A DNA stretch of 5,435 nt, from assembly GCA_947461165.1 (NCBI GenBank), contig CANHJR010000106.1:1-5435 (forward strand), read 5' to 3'. The notes under the pieces are model-generated. The model searched no databases. It was not told the origin of the DNA and saw only the letters and a list, made by a program, of their open reading frames with translations. How positions within the stretch are numbered: the stretch's first letter is position 1; each line of letters opens with the position of its first letter. This document shows positions 1 through 5,435 of this stretch, in pieces. The stretch is from Saprospirales bacterium (GTDB taxonomy: Bacteria; Bacteroidota; Bacteroidia; Chitinophagales; JADJOU01). A program made the translations under genes and the position numbers.

Positions 1-44
1 CAAATATAAGAGGATAATTTTTCTTAGAAGAAGAAATCTATTTA

Positions 45-503
45 TCAAAATCCTTCGTGAATCTTAGGAATCAAAATTCCCAAACCTGCTCCAACAATAT
101 ATCCTACCGCAATGTCAGTGGGAAAATGTTTTCCAGCTTTCCATCTGAGATAGCCTTGGAGAACCGGGATGGCGGCAGCCGACGACAAAATAATGGGGGC
201 CTGATCTTGGTTGTTACCATTAGAGGTCAAGAGGCTTGCCGTTAAAAAACTCGATGCAGCGGTAAGGCTGGTTTGGCCAGAAAAAAAAGAATAACGATTG
301 TCTACCTTCTGTTTTTCGCTCATTGGTACATTTGGATTGTATAAAAGCGGCCGAGGTCTTTTTATAAGTGTTTTGGTAAGATAAGTTGTGCCAAAGGCAA
401 GTAGATACGTTTCCAACGCTATTATCGATTTTTCTCCAATTTGATTTCTATTGTTCGGATCTAGAAAACTGATACAAGGAAAAAAACCGCTTTCACTTGC
501 CAA
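45..503 (-). CDS. PAP2-superfamily phosphatase-like protein, probably N-terminally truncated
   Basis: The 152-residue product carries the signature of membrane PAP2 (type 2 phosphatidic acid phosphatase) enzymes, which remove phosphate from lipid phosphates or pyrophosphates at the membrane. Motif 1 (K-x6-RP) is K44 to R51-P52. Motif 3 (R-x5-H-x3-D) is R120, H126, D130 within GKHFPTD. Motif 2 reads SFFSGQTS (residues 72-79), so the usual catalytic His is Gln77. Hydrophobic stretches lie near residues 27-43, 103-117 and 131-147. The start is doubtful: the only initiator before motif 1 is TTG at 503, three codons after an in-frame TAA, and the first ATG (residue 61) comes after motif 1. From memory, Bacteroidota relatives have roughly 90 or more extra N-terminal residues with a signal or membrane segments; these are absent here and the neighbouring leuS begins 85 bp away. 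The family call is firm. Whether the gene is active, or is a 5'-truncated remnant, is open. Confidence 0.8.
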   Translation of the reverse strand: MASESGFFPCISFLDPNNRNQIGEKSIIALETYLLAFGTTYLTKTLIKRPRPLLYNPNVPMSEKQKVDNRYSFFSGQTSLTAASSFLTASLLTSNGNNQDQAPIILSSAAAIPVLQGYLRWKAGKHFPTDIAVGYIVGAGLGILIPKIHEGF

Positions 504-533
504 AAATAGAAATTATACAAGCCCTTTTTCAAC
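501..533 (-). promoter_or_regulatory. Possible Bacteroidota-type promoter reading towards the PAP2 gene
   Basis: On the minus strand GTTG (533-530) is followed after 21 bases by TATTTTTG (508-501). This fits the Bacteroidota pattern TTTG-N19-21-TAnnTTTG with one mismatch in the upstream box. The -7 box contains the TTG proposed as the PAP2 start codon, so a transcript from here would begin inside the reading frame. Either this is a chance match or that start is not used. The region is AT-rich, so chance matches are likely. Confidence 0.25.
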
Positions 534-561
534 TATTTCGAAGCACTTAGATTCCAAAATG

Positions 562-569
562 TAAATTTG
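562..569 (+). promoter_or_regulatory. Putative -7 element of the leuS promoter
   Basis: TAAATTTG matches the Bacteroidota -7 consensus TAnnTTTG exactly and lies 19 bases before the leuS ATG, which would leave a leader of roughly 10-15 nt. The upstream box is weak: TTTC at 536-539, 22 bases away, is the nearest resemblance to TTTG. The first three bases are also the in-frame stop codon that bounds the leuS frame. The position in a divergent intergenic region supports it; there is no experimental evidence. Confidence 0.45.
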
Positions 570-588
570 TAACATCACCAACGACGCC

Positions 589-3375
589 ATGACATATCAA
601 CCAAATCAAATCGATGAAATTGCCAAGAAAATCTGGAAAGAACAAGACGTCTATCGCGTAGAAAACGATTTTTCGAAACCTAAGAAATATATTTTGGACA
701 TGTTTCCATATCCAAGTGGTGCTGGATTGCATGTTGGGCATCCGCTGGGTTACGTGGCTAGTGATATTTATTCCCGATTTCTGAGGATGCAAGGATATAA
801 TGTTTTACATCCGATGGGATTTGATAGTTTTGGTTTGCCGGCAGAGCAATATGCCATAGAGACAGGACAACATCCACGAGATACCACCGCAGAAAACATA
901 AAAACATATCGACGGCAATTTGACAAAATAGGACTGAGTTACGACTGGTCTCGTCAAGTGGTGACAAGCGATCCTAGCTATTATAAGTGGACCCAATGGA
1001 TTTTCTCTGAATTATTCAACAGCATTTATTGTAACGAAAATCAGAGAGCATATAAGATCGATGTTTTGATAAAGCATTTTGAAGATCACGGAAGTAATGG
1101 AAATACGGCGTTTACAAACCAAAACGTCGATGAGTTTACCGCCGCAGAATGGAAATTAAAATCTGAAAAAGAAAAGTCAGATGTTTTGATGAGTTATCGA
1201 CTAGCTTATGTGAGCTATGGCGAGGTGAATTGGTGTGAAGCACTCGGAACGGTTCTGGCAAATGATGAGGTTATCAATGGTCGAAGTGAACGAGGCAATC
1301 ATCCTGTCATGAAGAAAAAAATGCGTCAGTGGTCACTTCGAATTACAGCTTATGCCGAGCGACTTCTGAGAAATTTGGATGAATTGCAGTTTGCTGACTC
1401 TCTAAAGGATCAGCAAAGAAATTGGATAGGTAAAAGTGTCGGTGCCACAGTTGAATTTAAAGTAGAGAATCATAAAGCGGAGTCAGGTATAGCGGTTTAT
1501 ACCACTCGACCTGATACCATATTTGGCGCAACATTTATTGTATTAGCTCCTGAGCACCCTATGGTGTCAGAATTGACTAGTTCTGAAAATCATGAACAGA
1601 TAGAAGCATACATTTTGGCGTGTAAATCTAAATCAGAGATTGATCGCCAAGCCGAGAAAACGGTAAGCGGACAATTTATAGGATCTTATGCGGTACACCC
1701 ATTTACCAAGAAAAGAATTCCAATCTACGTTGCTGAGTATGTATTGATGGGATATGGCTCTGGAGCAATCATGGCGGTGCCTTCTGAGGACGAAAGAGAT
1801 CGAAAATTTGCTGAGAAGTTCGGTATTGAGATCGTCGAAATTTTTGACAAATCAGGCATTCTGAAAGCAGAAATTGGAGACAAACAAGGAAAATTGATAA
1901 ACTCTGATTTTATCAATGGTATGTCTTGGGACAGTGGGTTTGAAGCCGTTGTTTTAGCTCTTGAGAAAGAGGGACAAGCAAGCTTTAAAACACAGTATCG
2001 ACTGCGAGATGCTAATTTTAGTCGACAGAGATATTGGGGAGAACCATTTCCTATTTTGTGGAAAGATGATATACCAGAACTTGTGCCAATAACGGATCTC
2101 CCTGTTGAAAATGCAGACGTCAGCGAAATCACTCCAACGGCCGATGGACGCGCGCCGCAGGCGCGCAATGAAGCATGGGTTCATGCCGTTCCAGGATTTC
2201 AGAGAGAGGTAGATACCATGCCTGCTTTTGCTGGAAGTTCGTGGTATTTTCTTCGGTATATGGATCCAAATAATACTGAAAATTTTGTCGATAAGAAGGT
2301 AGCGACATACTGGAACCAAGTAGATGTCTATGTCGGTGGAACGGAGCACGCTGTGGGCCATCTGTTGTATTCTCGATTTTTTAATATGGTACTGTTTGAT
2401 CTCGGTTATATTTCTTTTGAGGAGCCATACAAGAGACTGATCAATCAAGGAATGATTCAGGGAAGAACACAATTCGTCTACAGAAGAAATTCAAATCCGA
2501 ATTTATTTGTATCAAAAAATTTAATTCCGAAGGAGCAAATGACGGAATATTCACCTATTCGAGTAGATGTTTCGTTTGTGGAATCAGACATTCTGGATCT
2601 CAAAAAATTCAAAGCATGGCGCAAAGAGTATGCCTTGGCTGAGTTTGAACTTGAAGATGGAAAATATGTATGTGGATCCGAAATAGAGAAAATGTCAAAA
2701 TCCAAATACAATGTGGTCAACCCAGATACGATCATCGATAAGTATGGAGCAGACACCTTTCGAATGTATGAGATGTTTCTAGGTCCAATAGAACAAGGAA
2801 AGCCTTGGAATCCACTTGGGATCGAAGGCGTTTCGAAGTTTTTAAAGCGTTTTTATTCGCTGTATTTTGATGAGGCGGGCCATTCTCGATTATCGGATTT
2901 GACTCCAACAAGTGATGAATTGAAATCATTGCACAAGGTTATTGACAAAGTTACAAGAGATATGGAGAACTTCTCGTTCAATACTTCAGTAAGTAGTCTC
3001 ATGATCGCATTGAATGAGTTGACCTCGTTCAAAACAACAAGTAGCGAAATTTTAATTCCTTTGTTGAGAGTGATCTGTCCACTTGCACCGCATACAGCTG
3101 AAGCCATCTGGGTTCAACTTGGCAATAAGGAGTCTATCGTAAAAGTGAAATATCCTGAGGCAAACCTTGAATATCTTAGAGAAGATGCTATAGAATATCC
3201 AGTTTCCATTAATGGAAAAACAAGAACAAAGATTCGTATTTCGGCAGACGCAGATGAAAACTCAGCGAAAGAAATCGTTTTGGCGGATGAGGTCGTCTTG
3301 AAATGGATCGGTGTTCAGGAAGTGCGCAAATTTATATTTGTCAAAAATAGAATGATTAATATTGTAGTCTCATAA
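589..3375 (+). CDS. leuS: Leucyl-tRNA synthetase (LeuRS), Bacteroidota type
   Basis: This cytoplasmic class I synthetase activates leucine with ATP, charges tRNA-Leu and hydrolyses mischarged tRNA. The 928 residues appear complete. The HIGH-type motif is HVGH at 48-51 and KMSKS is 701-705. The CP1 editing domain has TTRPDT (305-310; R307 and T310 match E. coli R249 and T252) and the D401/D404 pair in VPSEDERD. ANFSRQRYWGEPFP follows in the catalytic core, and a leucine-specific insert spans about 625-700. The C-terminal domain has the expected INGKTR and a terminal NIVVS. An extra segment of about 50 residues (150-205) precedes NWCEALGTVLAN, and the zinc cysteines of the E. coli type (CCWRC) are replaced by RSERG; both are typical of Bacteroidota LeuRS and account for the length against about 860 in E. 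coli. ATG 589 is the only ATG after the in-frame TAA at 562-564. There is no Shine-Dalgarno sequence. It is probably first in a run with the next two genes. Confidence 0.98.
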   Translation: MTYQPNQIDEIAKKIWKEQDVYRVENDFSKPKKYILDMFPYPSGAGLHVGHPLGYVASDIYSRFLRMQGYNVLHPMGFDSFGLPAEQYAIETGQHPRDTTAENIKTYRRQFDKIGLSYDWSRQVVTSDPSYYKWTQWIFSELFNSIYCNENQRAYKIDVLIKHFEDHGSNGNTAFTNQNVDEFTAAEWKLKSEKEKSDVLMSYRLAYVSYGEVNWCEALGTVLANDEVINGRSERGNHPVMKKKMRQWSLRITAYAERLLRNLDELQFADSLKDQQRNWIGKSVGATVEFKVENHKAESGIAVYTTRPDTIFGATFIVLAPEHPMVSELTSSENHEQIEAYILACKSKSEIDRQAEKTVSGQFIGSYAVHPFTKKRIPIYVAEYVLMGYGSGAIMAVPSEDERDRKFAEKFGIEIVEIFDKSGILKAEIGDKQGKLINSDFINGMSWDSGFEAVVLALEKEGQASFKTQYRLRDANFSRQRYWGEPFPILWKDDIPELVPITDLPVENADVSEITPTADGRAPQARNEAWVHAVPGFQREVDTMPAFAGSSWYFLRYMDPNNTENFVDKKVATYWNQVDVYVGGTEHAVGHLLYSRFFNMVLFDLGYISFEEPYKRLINQGMIQGRTQFVYRRNSNPNLFVSKNLIPKEQMTEYSPIRVDVSFVESDILDLKKFKAWRKEYALAEFELEDGKYVCGSEIEKMSKSKYNVVNPDTIIDKYGADTFRMYEMFLGPIEQGKPWNPLGIEGVSKFLKRFYSLYFDEAGHSRLSDLTPTSDELKSLHKVIDKVTRDMENFSFNTSVSSLMIALNELTSFKTTSSEILIPLLRVICPLAPHTAEAIWVQLGNKESIVKVKYPEANLEYLREDAIEYPVSINGKTRTKIRISADADENSAKEIVLADEVVLKWIGVQEVRKFIFVKNRMINIVVS
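2150..2166. repeat. GC-only hairpin inside leuS
   Basis: GCGCGCC (2150-2156) and GGCGCGC (2160-2166) are perfect inverted copies around a GCA loop, giving a 7-bp all-GC stem in an otherwise AT-rich gene. It encodes part of the ADGRAPQAR stretch of LeuRS (about residues 518-526). No U-run follows, so it is not a terminator. The coding sequence may explain it fully. Confidence 0.6.
3203..3218. repeat. 16-bp perfect palindrome near the 3' end of leuS
   Basis: TTTCCATT (3203-3210) is followed directly by its reverse complement AATGGAAA (3211-3218). It encodes the conserved INGK stretch of the LeuRS C-terminal domain, so it may be coincidental. Having no loop, it is shaped more like a dimeric protein-binding site than an RNA hairpin. 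Confidence 0.5.
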
Positions 3376-3402
3376 TTTAAAATATCAATTACAAACGAAT
3401 AA

Positions 3403-3996
3403 ATGAAACGATTCAATTTCAATCTTATTGGTGCTTATTTGCTAAGAGGAACATTTATAGCCGCACCTATCTTCTTTACAGTTTATTCGATTGTAAAAAT
3501 CCTTGGCATAATCGATTCACCAGTACAGGATATTTTTTACGCCATTTTTGGATTCAAAATTTATGGAATTGGGCTAATGACCGTACTAGTTTTATTGGTC
3601 ATGGTGGGATATTTAGGATCGACTATCCTCATCAATAGAATGCTCAAAGGATTGGAAAATTTAATTTTAAGAATACCATTGGTAAAAGATATTTACAAGA
3701 CTATCAAAGACGTTGTCGGTGCTTTTGCCTCTGATAAGAAAAAATTTGAGAAGCCCGTTTTGGTCAAAATGGCTGCTGGAGTCAATCGAATCGGGTTTGT
3801 AACGAATGAAGATTTGACAGAATATGATATTCAAGAAGGTCTCGTTTCCGTATATTTTCCATTATCATATGCATTCACTGGCGAATTGCTTGTGATTGAT
3901 AAATCATTGCTCACTCCGCTGGACGCCAAGGATGTCAAAGACCTTATGAAATTTGTGATATCTGGGGGAATCGTTCACGAACAATCCAAAAAATAA
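3403..3996 (+). CDS. DUF502-family two-helix membrane protein
   Basis: The 197-residue product fits the DUF502 family of bacterial inner-membrane proteins, whose biochemical role is not established. Two hydrophobic helices, about residues 12-34 and 54-78, are followed by the family-typical stretch LENLILRIPLVKDIYKTIKD (84-103), then a soluble domain of about 90 residues. This includes GFVTNEDL (131-138), YFPLSYAFTGELLVI (151-165), which corresponds to the family's conserved 'P..P.tG.ll.v' segment, and a closing ISGGI (186-190). The length is ordinary and the frame intact. The ATG lies 27 bp after the leuS stop with an A-rich leader (ACGAATAA) and no Shine-Dalgarno sequence, as is usual in Bacteroidota. 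No terminator-like hairpin separates it from leuS, so co-transcription is likely. The family assignment rests on recalled motifs and topology. Confidence 0.85.
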   Translation: MKRFNFNLIGAYLLRGTFIAAPIFFTVYSIVKILGIIDSPVQDIFYAIFGFKIYGIGLMTVLVLLVMVGYLGSTILINRMLKGLENLILRIPLVKDIYKTIKDVVGAFASDKKKFEKPVLVKMAAGVNRIGFVTNEDLTEYDIQEGLVSVYFPLSYAFTGELLVIDKSLLTPLDAKDVKDLMKFVISGGIVHEQSKK

Positions 3997-4017
3997 ATTC
4001 ATCGAAATCATACTTTT

Positions 4018-5435
4018 ATGAAGCGTTTCATTTTATTCATTTTCATTTTTGCAATTCAAAGCCATTCTTTCGCTGCCAATGGCGATACAACAAAGATAAA
4101 ACTTTGGAATAAGTATGATCTTCAACAATGGAAAGGAAGCCAGTATCACAAGCTTTTCGCTTATCGCGATCCTAGTATTTCCTATAAAAAAGCCTATCTA
4201 ACCATTAATCTTGGTTGTGCGAGCTATGGATGTTGTGTTTGGGATTATACATTTCAAGCATATATAACGAAGCCTCTGCCTGGATATGACACGACCAATT
4301 ATCGAAGACTGGATACGGTTACTGGCAATTCGGTCACGGTTGTATTGGATTCACTTTGGATCAATCGCAAGACAGACAATTACGAAGTAGGACGACTTAT
4401 AACTCCTTATGGTACCTATATGCGCGCAAATTCAAATGGATTTTCAAACAATACGTGGACACATCCCTATATTTATGATGTGACCGATTATCTTCCATTG
4501 ATGATGGATAGTTTTGGTGTAGCTGTGCTGACAGGTGGATATGATGGAAAGAAAGGGTTTAATATCACTGCTGACTTGGTTTTGATCGAAGGAGTTTCCA
4601 CCTATCAACCAAAAAATGTGATCAAAGTTTATCAGAAAACGTACGCCTACAAAGATGAAACGCATATTGATACGACAACTCCTGCTTTTTCTTACTCGCT
4701 CGGATCTACCGAAAAGTTTGCTAAGTTTCGAAGTATAGTGACGGGTCATGGTCAGCAGGGAGAGTTTAGTCCGATTGACTACAAAGTAAAATCAAACTCG
4801 AGTGAAATTTTCTCAAAACGACTATGGAGAGAGGATTGTGACGAGACGCCTGTTCAGCCACAAGGAGGCACTTGGATTTTTAGCCGGTGCAATTGGTGTC
4901 CTGGCGAGCGAGTTGAAACCTTTGAGATAGATCTGTCATCGTCGCTTAGAAAGACGGGACCTAATGAAGTTGATATATCGTTTGGTCCGATTGAGAATAC
5001 ATCTGCTACCCAAGCGGCCGATTATACCATTACAGGGCATATCATCACTTATGAAAAGCGAGATAGCGCGGATATTTCTATAGAAGAGATAATTGCTCCT
5101 TCAAAAGATCCAAACTATATTCTTCAAAATCCAATGTGTCAAGGGCCAATGGTTCGAATCGTCAATCGGGGTATCAAAACTGCAAAAGAAGCCTATATCG
5201 ATTACTGGGTGGACAAAGATCAAAAGACAACCTTTATTTGGAAAGGTAGCCTAAAAACAGAGGAATCTACAATCGTCAATCTGCCTTCCTTTCCATGGAA
5301 TGGGGTCGATCTTGCTAACCCAAAGTTCTATGCATCCCTCCAAAAAACACTTCAAAATATGGTTGTATGGAATGATACGATTGTCAGTTCTTTCAATCTC
5401 CCTGCCGTTTTCAATACTAATTTCTTGAAGTTTGA
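4018..5435 (+). CDS. Secreted peptide-N-glycosidase F-like protein, 3' end cut by window
   Basis: The frame is open from ATG 4018 to the window edge: 472 residues and no stop. Residues 1-19 form a signal peptide (MKR, hydrophobic core, cleavage probably after SFA). Residues about 25-350 resemble Flavobacterium PNGase F, which removes N-linked glycans from asparagine. Matches include C72-x2-WD76 (PNGase F CDEWD60), YEVGRLITPYG at 122-132 (YEIGRFITPYW), GEF with E249 (E206), C274-x3-P278, and GTW-x3-RCNWCPG at 284-296 (RAGWCPG), with C274/C294 matching a known disulfide. Active-site Asp60 and Glu206 equivalents are therefore kept. Glu118 falls in VLTGGYD (170-176) and is Gly173 in the best alignment. 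The cysteines around Glu206 and Trp191 are also replaced. Residues about 350-455 form an extra domain that could be Ig/CARDB-like. The gene starts 21 bp after the DUF502 stop. The family call is strong; true glycosidase activity is uncertain. Confidence 0.88.
   Translation, partial: MKRFILFIFIFAIQSHSFAANGDTTKIKLWNKYDLQQWKGSQYHKLFAYRDPSISYKKAYLTINLGCASYGCCVWDYTFQAYITKPLPGYDTTNYRRLDTVTGNSVTVVLDSLWINRKTDNYEVGRLITPYGTYMRANSNGFSNNTWTHPYIYDVTDYLPLMMDSFGVAVLTGGYDGKKGFNITADLVLIEGVSTYQPKNVIKVYQKTYAYKDETHIDTTTPAFSYSLGSTEKFAKFRSIVTGHGQQGEFSPIDYKVKSNSSEIFSKRLWREDCDETPVQPQGGTWIFSRCNWCPGERVETFEIDLSSSLRKTGPNEVDISFGPIENTSATQAADYTITGHIITYEKRDSADISIEEIIAPSKDPNYILQNPMCQGPMVRIVNRGIKTAKEAYIDYWVDKDQKTTFIWKGSLKTEESTIVNLPSFPWNGVDLANPKFYASLQKTLQNMVVWNDTIVSSFNLPAVFNTNFLKF

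Noticed and set aside
20..36. Possible terminator downstream of the PAP2 gene (TTTCTT, 5-nt loop, AAGAAA)
   Set aside because: The 6-bp stem has one G-C pair and a T-T mismatch next to it; too weak to call in AT-rich flanking DNA.
1789..1800. LeuRS editing-site segment VPSEDERD has Glu where E. coli has His
   Set aside because: The important aspartates (D401, D404) are kept, and this position varies among LeuRS of different phyla, so editing loss is not supported.
1725..3107. Several minus-strand open frames of 65-172 residues inside leuS
   Set aside because: They lie wholly inside a well-supported synthetase gene, have no family resemblance or leader signals, and are antisense shadows.
3333..3340. 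TATATTTG, an exact TAnnTTTG match 62 bp before the DUF502 gene
   Set aside because: No TTTG-like box lies 19-21 bases upstream, it is inside leuS coding sequence, and a few such matches are expected by chance in this composition.
3403..4032. Both downstream genes begin with MKRF and similar bases (ATGAARCGNTTCA)
   Set aside because: The similarity ends after about 13 bases and is a common N-terminal pattern for membrane or exported proteins; not a duplication.
4444..4749. Minus-strand open frame of 101 residues
   Set aside because: It is antisense to the PNGase F-like gene, whose motifs (E249 region, TGGYD) are encoded here on the plus strand.
1..5435. A dedicated new defence, mobile or biosynthetic system
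   Set aside because: The genes are a housekeeping synthetase, a conserved membrane protein, a PAP2-like gene and one secreted protein; no mobile-element boundaries, arrays or toxin-antitoxin-like pairs are visible.

Overview
The window looks like chromosomal DNA from a member of the Bacteroidota. The reasons are the Bacteroidota-type leucyl-tRNA synthetase (a long insert before the NWC segment and no zinc-ribbon cysteines), a PNGase F-like secreted protein, gene starts without Shine-Dalgarno sequences, an exact TAnnTTTG (-7 type) box before leuS, and a base composition that is AT-rich by eye. No tRNA, rRNA, CRISPR array, insertion sequence or phage gene was seen.

Layout. Positions 1-44 are a short flank with no gene. 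A PAP2-superfamily phosphatase-like gene lies at 45-503 on the minus strand. It is unusually short, has only a TTG start, and carries Gln where the motif-2 catalytic His should be. An 85-bp divergent intergenic region (504-588) holds promoter-like elements for both directions. Three genes then run on the plus strand with gaps of 27 and 21 bp and no visible terminator between them: leuS (589-3375, complete), a two-helix DUF502-family membrane protein (3403-3996, complete), and a secreted peptide-N-glycosidase F-like protein (4018 to the window edge, still open at 5435).

How the genes relate. The three plus-strand genes are spaced like a transcription unit driven from before leuS, but their functions (translation, envelope membrane protein, secreted glycoprotein-processing-like protein) are unrelated. 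This looks like housekeeping co-transcription or simple proximity rather than a dedicated system.

The two points most worth checking are these. The PNGase F-like protein keeps two of three acidic active-site residues known from the Flavobacterium enzyme but appears to have lost the third, and it continues into an extra C-terminal domain. The PAP2 gene appears 5'-truncated and altered at a catalytic position, so it may be decaying. I see no convincing new multi-gene system.
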